Part shown: piece after piece, positions 1-8,942 of the stretch
Numbering within the stretch: position 1 is the stretch's first letter
Layout: every line of letters starts with the position of its first letter
From: Flavobacteriaceae bacterium
GTDB taxonomy: Bacteria > Bacteroidota > Bacteroidia > Flavobacteriales > Flavobacteriaceae
Direction: 5' to 3'
Assembly: GCA_019634365.1 (NCBI GenBank)
Contig: JAHQVM010000084.1
Location: forward strand, 1-53,591
DNA length: 53,591 nt
Position numbers and translations under genes: made by a program
The notes under the pieces: model-generated
The model's input: only the letters and a program-made list of their open reading frames with translations
Told to the model about the DNA's origin: nothing
Database searches by the model: none

Positions 1-1
1 C

Positions 2-373
2 GTTGGGACACAATTGCCCGAAGGAACCTATACGGTTTCGATAACGGTAGAAGATGCCAGCGGAAACAGTGAGAGCTGTAATTTCCAGTTGGTCGTGGAT
101 GAGGTTTTGGGAGTAAATGATACCGAAGAATTAGCCACCTTGAAATTGGTGCCCAATCCTACCTCAGACAGCATGAATCTCCTTCAATCTGGAACCCTTC
201 AAATTGAAAGTATTGCCATTTATGAACTTTCAGGAAGATTGCTACTTGAAGAGTACAACATGGTTTCCAGTTCTGAGATTTCGCTGGATGTTAGTCTTTT
301 GCCATCTGCAACCTATCTCGTAAAAGTGGAAACAGATCGCGGAGTTTGGATTCAACAACTCATTAAAGAATAG
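2..373 (+). CDS. T9SS-sorted secreted protein, C-terminal part (HYR-like domain plus sorting domain)
   Basis: The frame is open from the left edge, so this is the end of a larger gene whose start lies outside the window. The first ~35 residues (LPEGTYTVSITVEDASGN, followed by a Cys) look like the last strands of a HYR/PKD-type immunoglobulin-like domain. The final ~75 residues form a type A T9SS sorting domain: a VPNPTSD motif, then IYELSGRLL, and a hydrophobic YLVKVETDRG strand before the stop. Such proteins cross the outer membrane through the T9SS and are released or anchored after the sorting domain is cleaved. The next gene starts 3 bases after the stop, so it is co-transcribed with the surface-protein operon. 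The sorting domain is clear; the upstream function is unknown. Confidence 0.85.
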   Translation, partial: VGTQLPEGTYTVSITVEDASGNSESCNFQLVVDEVLGVNDTEELATLKLVPNPTSDSMNLLQSGTLQIESIAIYELSGRLLLEEYNMVSSSEISLDVSLLPSATYLVKVETDRGVWIQQLIKE

Positions 374-376
374 CCT

Positions 377-874
377 ATGCATTTGAAAAACTACTTTATA
401 ATCGGTTTACTCATGGTTTGCTTTTCCCTCGAAGCACAGCAAGTTGTACGTGCTACAGTAAGTGTTGCCGGAAGTTCTGAAACCGTATCTGCGGGAGATC
501 AGGAATATGTGCTTCAGCAAACCGTGGGGCAACAAAGTGTTATCGGGAGCTTTTCTTCCGAGACCTTGACAGCCAGACAGGGATTTATACAACCACCCAT
601 TAAGATTCGCAGTATCGTAGAGGAGGATACAGATCTGGATGCGGTGGTGTATCCCAATCCGTTCGAAAGTTCGGTGCGAATAAAGTTCAATGAAGAAGTC
701 GAAGGAACGCTCAATGTGGTCCTCTATGATATGCAGGGAAGGTTGGTGTACGATCAACCTTATAATGCCGCCTCGGAGATTGAAGTAAACCTGGACTTTC
801 TTTCCAAAGCCGCCTATGTGCTTTTGGTTTCTTCAGAAAACAAACAACTTAAAGCCAATCTATTAAAAAACTAA
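377..874 (+). CDS. Short T9SS type A sorting-domain protein
   Basis: This 165-residue protein has a signal peptide (residues 1-20, ending in SLEAQQ). A ~60-residue beta-rich segment with the pattern YVLQQTVGQQSVIGSF follows; it is often seen in small Bacteroidota secreted proteins. The C-terminus is a T9SS sorting domain with VYPNPFESSV, VVLYDMQGRLVYD and a final YVLLVSSENKQLKANLLKN strand. It starts 3 bases after the previous gene and is followed 9 bases later by an outer-membrane barrel gene, so all three look like one transcript. It may be a small accessory or anchoring subunit of whatever the operon builds; that role is inferred from position only. Confidence 0.85.
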   Translation: MHLKNYFIIGLLMVCFSLEAQQVVRATVSVAGSSETVSAGDQEYVLQQTVGQQSVIGSFSSETLTARQGFIQPPIKIRSIVEEDTDLDAVVYPNPFESSVRIKFNEEVEGTLNVVLYDMQGRLVYDQPYNAASEIEVNLDFLSKAAYVLLVSSENKQLKANLLKN

Positions 875-883
875 GCCATCAAT

Positions 884-1564
884 ATGAAAAAGCTAGCATT
901 CATTCTTCTTCTTTGCGTAGGTTCTTTTGCCTACGGACAACAAGTCTATGTAGAGGTAGGAAGAAATACTTCGCATTTTAAATTCGAAAACAACGAAGGC
1001 GAGGAATTGGACAATCTTCAGTCGAAAACGAAAAGTTATGTAAGTGGCGGATACAAACACAAATTGTATAAAGGGCTTTCCTTAACCACAGGGCTTTCTT
1101 ACAACAGTTATGGAGCCATTGGAAGTGATGATGTTCTCGGAAACTTTTTCGAATGGGATATCGATTACTTGGGGCTCAATCTAGGGGTGGATTATGATTT
1201 TCCGGTGACCCAAGACTTTTCCCTGTATGTTATCCTTACTGCTAATGCCGAATGGATGGTCGATGGGGTGCAAACCATCAATGATCAGGTTTTCAATGTA
1301 AAGGATATTGAAGAATTTAACGATATAGCCATGTTTTTTAGAAGCGGTGGGGGAGTCCGTTTCAAACTTTCAGATAAGGCCAAGATATATGCTCAATATA
1401 TGTATGGATCTGGGCTGGCCTTGGACGATGAGAACAATTCGGCCACTACGGAATTGAGAATCAATGTGCACTCACTAGGAATCGGCGTGATGGTCGATAT
1501 TCCTTGCCGAAAAAAAGACGAATCCCCTGCTGAGGGTATTACCCCTAACGAAACCCAAAATTAG
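884..1564 (+). CDS. Outer-membrane beta-barrel protein
   Basis: A 226-residue protein with a signal peptide (MKKLAFILLLCVGSFAYGQ) and alternating hydrophobic/polar strands separated by short turns. Aromatic residues sit at likely girdle positions (for example YVSGGYKHKLYKGLSL and KIYAQYMYGSGLAL), typical of an 8-10 strand porin-family barrel. The last strand (VHSLGIGVMVDIP) is followed by a charged tail of about 20 residues beyond the barrel. It lies between the T9SS proteins and the large repeat proteins, with 5 bases to the next start. A role as outer-membrane anchor or assembly platform for the neighbours is plausible but inferred. Confidence 0.75.
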   Translation: MKKLAFILLLCVGSFAYGQQVYVEVGRNTSHFKFENNEGEELDNLQSKTKSYVSGGYKHKLYKGLSLTTGLSYNSYGAIGSDDVLGNFFEWDIDYLGLNLGVDYDFPVTQDFSLYVILTANAEWMVDGVQTINDQVFNVKDIEEFNDIAMFFRSGGGVRFKLSDKAKIYAQYMYGSGLALDDENNSATTELRINVHSLGIGVMVDIPCRKKDESPAEGITPNETQN

Positions 1565-1569
1565 GCACC

Positions 1570-4500
1570 ATGAAAAGATTATTACTACTATTATTCGTTT
1601 CAATGCTTTCGTTTGCCGCTCTTGCGCAGACCGACGGACTGCATTATCAAGCAGTGATTATAGATCCCAATGTTCAGGAATTACCTGGTGAAAACGCTAC
1701 TGGAAACATATTGCCCAATACAGATGTTACCTTGCGATTTACCATTTTTGGTGCGTCTGGAACTAGTGAATACACCGAGATCCAGAACACCAGAACCGAT
1801 GCCTACGGAATGGTCAATGTAATTATTGGACAGGGACAACCGCAAGGGTCTAATCTGTTCACGGAAATCTTTTGGGACGGAAGGCGAAAAGATCTGAAGG
1901 TTGAAATTCAATTCAATGGAAGATTTAGTGATCTGAGCAGTCAGTCATTAACCTTTATTCCCTATGCCTTCCATCGCGACATCATCGCCACGGGAACAAT
2001 GAATGTGGATGGCAATGTATTCTTTAGAGGCAATTTATTGGTAGAAGGAACTACCGACTTAAATAATCGCCTTTCGGTGAATAACGAAAGCCCAACAGAA
2101 TTGTCAGGATCCTTAATGGTAGATGGCCCAACCAATCTGAACAATAGATTGAGTGTGAACAATGAAAGCCCCACCAATCTTTCAGGACTTTTAAATGTAG
2201 ATCTAAGGACTACATTGGGAAGCACTTTGGAAGTGGACGGCGCTACCAACTTAAATGATAACTTAAGGGTTGAAGGCGCTACCGATCTAAACAGCACCTT
2301 GGATGTTGACGGGGTGACCAATCTAAACAGTACTTTGGAAGTAGATGGCGCGTCTCGATTTAATAGCACCCTTGTTGTACAGGAAGCTACAGCGTTGAAC
2401 AATACTCTCTTTGTGCAAGGGGAAACCACCTTAAACAATACGCTGGATGTTACCAATGAAAGTCCAACACGACTCACAGGAACCCTTACGGTAGATGGTG
2501 CCACCAATCTAAACAACGATGTCAACATCAATAACAACAGTTCGTTGAATGTTTCAGGGGATTTAATCGTTCAAGGAAGTACACTTTTTGAAGACGATCT
2601 AACCGTAGATGGCGATACGAATCTCAACGGTTTACTGAATGTAAACAACAATAACCCAACGACCCTATCGGGCACATTAGATGTTACTGATGCCGTGACC
2701 ATGGGAAGTTCCTTAACGGTAGATGGCCCTACGAATTTGGAAAGCGAATTGAATGTGAACAACCAGAGTCCGACCAATTTATCGGGGAGCTTGACGGTCG
2801 ATTTGGGGACGGAACTCAATAGCAGTCTTTCAGTAAACAACGGAAGTCCTACCTTTCTATCAGGGACTTTGGATGTTGATGGTGCGATGAACCTGAACAA
2901 CAATCTAACAGTGAATGGGGTGACCAATCTTAATAGCTTTGTATTTGTAAACAACGGAGCACCTACCAATCTTTCGGGGCAACTCATTGTAGGAGGTGAT
3001 ACCGATATGGATGGGACATTGATTGTGGACGGAGAGACCACACTAAATGAGGGCTTAACCGTTGCCAATGGAAGGGAAGCCTATTTAACAGGAACCTTAA
3101 TCGTAGATGGTGAAACCACCTTGAATAATTCACTGGATGTCACCAATCAAAGCCCTACGAATCTAACAGGAACTTTAACCGTAGATGAGGAGACCACCCT
3201 CAATAGTAGTTTGGAAGTTGCCAATGCATCACCTGCCAATTTATCAGGCACTTTAAATGTAGATGGCGCCACTACCCTTAATAATACACTTTCAGTACTT
3301 AATGGATCCGAAACTGAACTCACGGGAATGCTTACCGTAGATGGAACTACAGAGTTGAATAATAACCTAGCCGTGGTTAATGGTAGCGAAACAAATTTAA
3401 GTGGGTTATTGAATGTGGACGGAGCGACCAATCTTGACGATACATTGACAGTTGCCGGAGCTACCACCATAAATAACGATTTAACCGTTACTGGAAACAC
3501 TTTCTTAGGCAGCCTAAATACCGAGAGCATTAACATTGTAGGAGACAATCCGGATTATGTCGCTACTTTTGAAAACACCAACACAGGAAACGGAGATGGC
3601 ATTGCCATACGTTTGGGTAAAAACCACGGTGCATGGGATGGGACACAAATTCTTCAGATTGTAAACCCTTTAATTGGTGATCCTGACAATGGGATTCCGC
3701 CTGTGGATCCTACCTACCAAAGCGCTATTAATATTGTAAAAACACAATTTCAATCGCCTGGAACTTTTTCAGTTTCAGATATGATAAATCTGGCGCCCGG
3801 AGGTTTGCGATCGGGTGGGATTTTGGCCATCAATGAGTTTGTATTTCAACAAATGAATTCAAGTCTGGGATTACCTAAAAATTTGCCAGGAGTAAATTTC
3901 CCGTTTACTACGCTCACACAAACACCAACACCACCGCCTCCCTTTCCAGGAGTAACGATACCCTTTGTAAATGTTACAATACCAGGATGGCAAGTGCCCA
4001 CGGTAAGCATACCAAGTCAAGTATTGAACAGTCCCATTGGCAATTTTATTCCGTCACTTCCCATAACCGGCGATAACACTGGAGGCCTTCCAGGGATACA
4101 ATTCCCAAGCATTCCCACTCAGGCCATTGCCGGGTCATTGGATAAAAACAACGAATATGTTTCGTTTCAGGACAAAGACGGAAGGGTTACCGGAAGTATT
4201 AGAGCACAGTCCCTTCAGGATTTTGCGAATGAAACCATTTGTAACCCTGTGTATTTAATGAACGTAATTTCCCAATTCATCGGGGTCGATCTTTTAGACA
4301 AGATCGTTGCGGGTTCTGTAGAAATGACGAACCTCATCGATAAATTCAATCATATTGGGGTGGAATATACCTCAGGTAACGGAGATTACGCTGAGTGGCT
4401 ACCTAGAATTTCAGAAACCGAATATATTACCGCCGGTGACATCGTGGCTGTTAAAGGAGGGCAAATTACAAAGGATTTGAAAGATGTAGAACAGATTATG

Positions 4501-4914
4501 GTAGTGTCGCATCGCCCCATCATCTTAGGAAATACTCCTGATCCTGAACGCACTTACCTCGGGAATAATGTAGCATTTATGGGGCAAGTCCCCGTAAAGG
4601 TTTTGGGTCCTGTCCAAACCGGAAATTACATTGTTGCCCACCCTACCGTAAGTGGGTATGGTATCGGAAAATCGCCACAAGAGATGACAGCCGAAGACTT
4701 TGTGTTAACGGTAGGCAGATCTTGGGAAGAAAACCTGAATGAAGGGCCGAAAATGGTAAATACGGTTGTTGGGGTTCACAATGGAGATTGGGTGAATGTA
4801 GTAAGGAAACTTCAGGAGAAACAGAAGGCCTACGAGGCTCAATTCAAAGTCATCGAGGCCAAAGTAAACGCTTTGGATCAAAAGGCAGATGCCTTGATAG
4901 AAGATAACCACTAA
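1570..4914 (+). CDS. Giant secreted repeat protein 1, fibre-like with phage-type C-terminal domain
   Basis: 1114 residues. A signal peptide (1-20) is followed by a beta domain to about residue 140, starting TDGLHYQAVIIDPN and ending FIPYAFHRDIIATG, of the kind found at the start of many Bacteroidota surface proteins. Residues ~142-655 are tandem short repeats of the form LxVDGATNLNS and LxVNNESPTNLSG. A linking domain (NPDYVATFENTN...GIAIRLG) and a Pro-rich stretch with TPTPPPPFPG follow. The end has GNGDYAEW near residue 937, GDIVAVKGGQI, MVVSHRPIILGN, then a charged coiled coil at 1078-1114. This end resembles self-cleaving or intramolecular-chaperone ends of phage fibres. There is no T9SS sorting domain. 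It is a tandem paralogue of the next gene. Family and function are not established. Confidence 0.8.
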   Translation: MKRLLLLLFVSMLSFAALAQTDGLHYQAVIIDPNVQELPGENATGNILPNTDVTLRFTIFGASGTSEYTEIQNTRTDAYGMVNVIIGQGQPQGSNLFTEIFWDGRRKDLKVEIQFNGRFSDLSSQSLTFIPYAFHRDIIATGTMNVDGNVFFRGNLLVEGTTDLNNRLSVNNESPTELSGSLMVDGPTNLNNRLSVNNESPTNLSGLLNVDLRTTLGSTLEVDGATNLNDNLRVEGATDLNSTLDVDGVTNLNSTLEVDGASRFNSTLVVQEATALNNTLFVQGETTLNNTLDVTNESPTRLTGTLTVDGATNLNNDVNINNNSSLNVSGDLIVQGSTLFEDDLTVDGDTNLNGLLNVNNNNPTTLSGTLDVTDAVTMGSSLTVDGPTNLESELNVNNQSPTNLSGSLTVDLGTELNSSLSVNNGSPTFLSGTLDVDGAMNLNNNLTVNGVTNLNSFVFVNNGAPTNLSGQLIVGGDTDMDGTLIVDGETTLNEGLTVANGREAYLTGTLIVDGETTLNNSLDVTNQSPTNLTGTLTVDEETTLNSSLEVANASPANLSGTLNVDGATTLNNTLSVLNGSETELTGMLTVDGTTELNNNLAVVNGSETNLSGLLNVDGATNLDDTLTVAGATTINNDLTVTGNTFLGSLNTESINIVGDNPDYVATFENTNTGNGDGIAIRLGKNHGAWDGTQILQIVNPLIGDPDNGIPPVDPTYQSAINIVKTQFQSPGTFSVSDMINLAPGGLRSGGILAINEFVFQQMNSSLGLPKNLPGVNFPFTTLTQTPTPPPPFPGVTIPFVNVTIPGWQVPTVSIPSQVLNSPIGNFIPSLPITGDNTGGLPGIQFPSIPTQAIAGSLDKNNEYVSFQDKDGRVTGSIRAQSLQDFANETICNPVYLMNVISQFIGVDLLDKIVAGSVEMTNLIDKFNHIGVEYTSGNGDYAEWLPRISETEYITAGDIVAVKGGQITKDLKDVEQIMVVSHRPIILGNTPDPERTYLGNNVAFMGQVPVKVLGPVQTGNYIVAHPTVSGYGIGKSPQEMTAEDFVLTVGRSWEENLNEGPKMVNTVVGVHNGDWVNVVRKLQEKQKAYEAQFKVIEAKVNALDQKADALIEDNH
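1993..3540 (+). repeat. Coding tandem repeats, shaft of repeat protein 1
   Basis: About 515 residues of degenerate units of 12-15 residues. The commonest unit is LxVDGxTxLNxx (12 residues), alternating with LxVNNxSPTxLSG. The Leu-x-Val core plus Asn/Thr/Gly turn suggests a beta-solenoid or beta-helical trimeric shaft. The DNA units have diverged, so this is an old array rather than a recent slippage tract. Confidence 0.85.
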
Positions 4915-4924
4915 TCCCTTGAAT

Positions 4925-7900
4925 ATGAAACGTCTCTTTTACATATTGATTTTTCTTGCGGGGATCGGATTACAAGCACAAACCGATGGGTTAACCTATC
5001 AGGCCATTATCCTTGATCCCAACGTTCAAGAGCTTCCCGGAGTTAATGCTGCGGGGAATGTATTGCCAAATACCGAGGTAACCTTGAGGTTTAGCATCAT
5101 AAAAGGTGATGGAAGCTTGGAATATCGGGAACAGCACCAAACCCGCACAGATGCAGATGGGATGGTGAACCTTGTGATCGGGCAAGGAGAACAATTGAGC
5201 CAGAGCGCTTTTACAGAGATCAATTGGAACGGTTTGCCTAGAAATCTAAAGGTAGAAATCAACCTAGGATCTCGCTTTAATGATTTGGGAGAACAACGAC
5301 TTACGTTTGTTCCTTTTGCATTCCACAGGGATATTATTGCTACCGGCCGTCTAGAAGCTTTGGGCGATGTAGTGTTCGATGGTAATCTGGAAGTGGATGG
5401 CCCTACCGATTTGGAGCGTTCATTGGCTGTAAACAATGAGAGTGCATCCCAACTAAGCGGGAACCTGAGCGTGACCGGAACCACAGATTTGAACAATTCG
5501 CTCGACGTGAACAATGCGCGAAATACCCATTTCACAGGGACCTTAGATGTGGAAGGAGCCACGAATCTGGGAGGTCGTTTAATCGTAGCCGACTCCACCC
5601 AACTCAATAGTACGCTATCTGTAGACGGAACCACCCAATTGAAAAGTACGTTGGACGTAGCCGATGCGACACGTCTCCGAGATCGATTAACGGTGGATGA
5701 GGCTGTGCAATTAAATAGTACTCTCACAGTAGAAGACGCTACGAGAATTTGGGGAACCTTGGATGTGGATGGCGCTACGACTTTGGACAATTCACTTCGC
5801 GTGGACAGTCAAAGAGCAACGAATTTATCGGGAACCCTTACCGTAGATGGCACGACCGATTTCAACAACAACGTAATCGTTAACAATTCGAGCAGCGTCA
5901 ATGTTTCCGGTGATATGTCCATTGGCGGAGATACCGTACTTCAACAGGATGTGACGGTGGAAGGGGATACCAATCTCAATAGTGCTTTATTTGTAAATAA
6001 TGGAAACCCTACGACATTGAGTGGTACCTTAGATGTTATTGGTCAAAGTAACTTGGGAAGTTCTCTTATGGTACAAGGGACAATGAATTTGAACAACTTA
6101 TTGCGTGTTAACAATGCCAGTGAAACCAATTTGGGGGGTGAACTTTTTGTCGATTTGGCCACACAACTCAATGGAAGACTTATGGTGCTTAACGGAAGTC
6201 CAACCTACCTTTCTGGGCCCTTGAACGTAAGCGGAGAAATTGAGTTTCAAGATGATTTTACTGTGGATGGTATCGCCAATTTTAATAGTGATTTGAATGT
6301 ACTCAATGGCGGCATCGTTACCTTGTCGGGCGATTTGGATGTAGAAGGAAATTCCTTCTTGGGAGGTAATTTAAACGTGACCAATACCGCAACCCTTAAC
6401 AATGACCTTACCGTTGCCAACGCGGAGATAACCTCTTTTACAGGGCCTTTGGAAGTAGATGGTGCCAGTACATTGAACAATGCGCTATCAGTAACCGGAC
6501 AATTCCCTTCATTGTTATCGGGAACCTTAAACGTTGATGGCACTTCCTTAATGAATGATGCGCTGTCCGTAACCAATGAAAGTCCATCTCTACTTTCTGG
6601 AAGTCTCACAGTAGATGGAAGTAGTACGCTAAATTCCACCTTAAACGTTACGAATGGAAGCAGTACTTATTTTTCAGGAAACCTGAGGGTCATCGATGAA
6701 ACCCAGCTCAATGCCTTGAATGTGAATAATGGTGCAGAAACGGGGCTAAAGGGAGCATTGAATGTTGCCGGCGCAGCTACGTTAAACGACCTGTTAACCA
6801 TTGCCAATGCTACCCAGATTAATAATGATTTAACGGTAACTGGAAATGCTACTTTAACAAGTCTTACGAGTGGGGGGATTTCTGTAAATGGAGATAACCC
6901 AAATTATTTGGCCGTTCTTTCCAATACCAACGCAACTACTGGACGTGGCGTCCGAATTAGATTGGGAAGGGATCACGGTCGATGGACAGGGAGTAGTTTG
7001 TTAACGATAGATCAGACCCTAATTAGTAATGATCCCGTCAACAATACACCGCCTTCCGATCCTACCTATGTAACGGCTTTCAATACCGTAAAAAATAAAT
7101 TCCTAAATCCAGGGCTATTTACCATGCAGGACATTGTAGGGTTAAGTCCACTGGCCATAAAGGCAGCGTCCATAGGGAATATCAATAATCTTGTATTACA
7201 GGAAGTACAGGCACAACTCAATTTTCCGAAGAATGTACCTTCCGTGACCATGCCTCCTTTTGCCGTACCGGGATTTGAGAATGAGTTTGTATTCTTCAAC
7301 GGATTGTCACCTATTTGCTCAGGACAGTATTGCTATAGTGTTTGTTTCCCCTTTGCGGGCTGTATTCGGGTTTGTATTCCCCCGGTAAATGTTTGCGTGC
7401 CTACCATTCCAAAAATTGCATTTCCGGCGTTAAGTGTACCTCAGGTAAATGTAGCTGCCACCATAGGCAACTTTATACCTGGGATACCTACATTTAGTGA
7501 AGCGGGATTGCCCGATGTAAGTATACCGAGTATTCCTACAGCACCTTTTTCCAATTCCCTCTCCAGGGAGAATGAGTACATGACGTTTCAGGATAAGGAC
7601 GCACGAAAAACGGGAGCAATCCAAGCAGTTTCTATAGCCGATTTCGCCAACGCAACGATATTGGATGATATATATGCTTTCAATGTGGCTTCGAGATTTA
7701 TCAATATAGATTTATTGAAATCTGTAGTTCGGGGAGGAACAAGCATGGTAGAGCTTATCGATAAATTCAACAAACTAGGAGTAGAGTATACTTCAGGAAA
7801 TGGAGACTATGCTGAATGGTTAGAGCGCGCTGTGTTCGAAGAATATCTCACGGCAGGCGATATCGTGGGCGTAAAGCAAGGCAAAATTTCGAAGGATCTT

Positions 7901-8350
7901 TCAGCATTTGAGCAGATCATGGTGGTGTCGCACCGCCCTATTGTAATGGGTAACAACCCACCCAAAGAAGAAGAACATTTGGGAAATAAAGTTGCTTTTA
8001 TTGGTCAGGTTCCCGTAAAAGTGATGGGGCCAGTCAACAAAGGGGACTATATCGTAGCTAATTTGGAAATGCCCGGTTATGGCAAGGCTGTTGCGCCGGA
8101 AGCTATGAACACAATAGATTTTAGATACGCGGTAGGGCGTTCGTGGGAGGAAAACCTTCAACAGGGTCCTAAAATGGTAAATACCGTGGTTGGCATTCAT
8201 AATGGAGATTTTGCCAGTACACTTCAAAAAGTAGACAAGGAACAAGACCGATTGGATACCCAATTAAAGTCCTTGGAAGAACGACTCGAAGAGATTTCAG
8301 AAAAGATAAACACACCCACTAAAACAGAAGATTATGCAGTTAAGGAATAA
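4925..8350 (+). CDS. Giant secreted repeat protein 2, paralogue with a six-cysteine insertion
   Basis: 1141 residues from ATG 4925, chosen because MKRLFYILIFLAGIGLQAQ is a clean signal peptide; the TTG two codons upstream is less likely. The architecture matches the preceding gene: N-terminal domain to ~140, short repeats ~140-655, NPNYLAVLSNTN linker, GNGDYAEW near residue 960, GDIVGVKQGKI, MVVSHRPIVMGN and a C-terminal coiled coil (VDKEQDRLDTQLKSLEERLEE). Unlike its paralogue it carries six Cys between residues 798 and 824 in a Pro-rich segment; the rest of the protein appears Cys-free. It starts 10 bases after the previous stop and overlaps the next gene. Tandem duplication followed by divergence is the simplest history. 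Confidence 0.8.
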   Translation: MKRLFYILIFLAGIGLQAQTDGLTYQAIILDPNVQELPGVNAAGNVLPNTEVTLRFSIIKGDGSLEYREQHQTRTDADGMVNLVIGQGEQLSQSAFTEINWNGLPRNLKVEINLGSRFNDLGEQRLTFVPFAFHRDIIATGRLEALGDVVFDGNLEVDGPTDLERSLAVNNESASQLSGNLSVTGTTDLNNSLDVNNARNTHFTGTLDVEGATNLGGRLIVADSTQLNSTLSVDGTTQLKSTLDVADATRLRDRLTVDEAVQLNSTLTVEDATRIWGTLDVDGATTLDNSLRVDSQRATNLSGTLTVDGTTDFNNNVIVNNSSSVNVSGDMSIGGDTVLQQDVTVEGDTNLNSALFVNNGNPTTLSGTLDVIGQSNLGSSLMVQGTMNLNNLLRVNNASETNLGGELFVDLATQLNGRLMVLNGSPTYLSGPLNVSGEIEFQDDFTVDGIANFNSDLNVLNGGIVTLSGDLDVEGNSFLGGNLNVTNTATLNNDLTVANAEITSFTGPLEVDGASTLNNALSVTGQFPSLLSGTLNVDGTSLMNDALSVTNESPSLLSGSLTVDGSSTLNSTLNVTNGSSTYFSGNLRVIDETQLNALNVNNGAETGLKGALNVAGAATLNDLLTIANATQINNDLTVTGNATLTSLTSGGISVNGDNPNYLAVLSNTNATTGRGVRIRLGRDHGRWTGSSLLTIDQTLISNDPVNNTPPSDPTYVTAFNTVKNKFLNPGLFTMQDIVGLSPLAIKAASIGNINNLVLQEVQAQLNFPKNVPSVTMPPFAVPGFENEFVFFNGLSPICSGQYCYSVCFPFAGCIRVCIPPVNVCVPTIPKIAFPALSVPQVNVAATIGNFIPGIPTFSEAGLPDVSIPSIPTAPFSNSLSRENEYMTFQDKDARKTGAIQAVSIADFANATILDDIYAFNVASRFINIDLLKSVVRGGTSMVELIDKFNKLGVEYTSGNGDYAEWLERAVFEEYLTAGDIVGVKQGKISKDLSAFEQIMVVSHRPIVMGNNPPKEEEHLGNKVAFIGQVPVKVMGPVNKGDYIVANLEMPGYGKAVAPEAMNTIDFRYAVGRSWEENLQQGPKMVNTVVGIHNGDFASTLQKVDKEQDRLDTQLKSLEERLEEISEKINTPTKTEDYAVKE
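5344..6895 (+). repeat. Coding tandem repeats, shaft of repeat protein 2
   Basis: About 515 residues of the same 12-15 residue units as in the paralogue (LxVDGxTxLNxx and LxVNNxSxTxLSG), giving a shaft of nearly the same length. Unit order is partly alignable between the two genes: both contain a VDGTTDFNNNV-like unit followed by INNNSS/VNNSSS-VNVSGD. This implies that the whole array was duplicated with the gene. Confidence 0.85.
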
Positions 8351-8912
8351 AATTTTAGCCATTGCCATGTTCCTTTTGGTAACCATGGCGTATGCACAGG
8401 AAGAGAAAACATTTTATTTGGATCAGGACCAACTGAATCAAATTCAGGAAAGTGAAGAGGCCTTAACTGTTTGGTTCGAGGAAATAAAAACGCCCGGAGT
8501 AAAGATAGAGGGGACTCAAATGATATTCAGTAAAGAAGCTCAAAAACTCATTAACGATAACCAATATCGCATGGGGGTTTATAAGGATGAGTACACTTTT
8601 GCCGATGTACAGCAGAGTTTGGCGGGTTTTGAAATGCAAAAGGCCTTTTGGCAAATGTTGAATCTGTATCCACAACACAAGGAAGATGTGGTGCGCTATA
8701 TTTATGCTTACGACAAAACCTTCCCTACAGATGAAGTGCTGGTGGCTTCATTTTATACCTATGCTTTTTTCGATCCACAGATAACCGATCTAAAGGGTGG
8801 AAAACCCAATGTGCACCGTCCCGATATTTTTGAGGATTACCTGAGAAGGACACAAGAAATTGTAACCTATATTGAATATTTCAGAAACGAAGAGGGCAAA
8901 ACGAAATCTTGA
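8334..8912 (+). CDS. Small secreted protein of unknown function
   Basis: A 192-residue protein with a signal peptide (MQLRNKILAIAMFLLVTMAYAQ) and no family I recognise. The mature part is mixed alpha/charged, rich in aromatic residues (FWQMLNLYPQHKEDVVRYIYAYDKTFPTDEV), and looks soluble. The start overlaps the end of the second repeat protein by 17 bases, a strong sign of translational coupling, and the operon terminator follows about 30 bases after the stop. It could be a periplasmic chaperone or assembly factor for the repeat proteins; this is inference from position alone. Confidence 0.7.
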   Translation: MQLRNKILAIAMFLLVTMAYAQEEKTFYLDQDQLNQIQESEEALTVWFEEIKTPGVKIEGTQMIFSKEAQKLINDNQYRMGVYKDEYTFADVQQSLAGFEMQKAFWQMLNLYPQHKEDVVRYIYAYDKTFPTDEVLVASFYTYAFFDPQITDLKGGKPNVHRPDIFEDYLRRTQEIVTYIEYFRNEEGKTKS

Positions 8913-8942
8913 TTTTCATTTCAACTAACTAACCCATTTTTA

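Noticed and set aside
1962-3548. Three long minus-strand open frames opposite repeat protein 1 (1962-2537, 2571-3068, 3147-3548)
   Set aside because: They are antisense images of the coding repeats; their Val/Pro/Ser/Thr-rich translations (VAPSTVRV-like) just mirror the repeat codons, and the plus frame has a signal peptide and domains.
5026-6639. Minus-strand open frames opposite repeat protein 2
   Set aside because: Same antisense-of-repeat effect as for its paralogue.
1993-6895. CRISPR-like tandem repeats
   Set aside because: The units are degenerate, in frame, and without unique spacers; they encode protein repeats.
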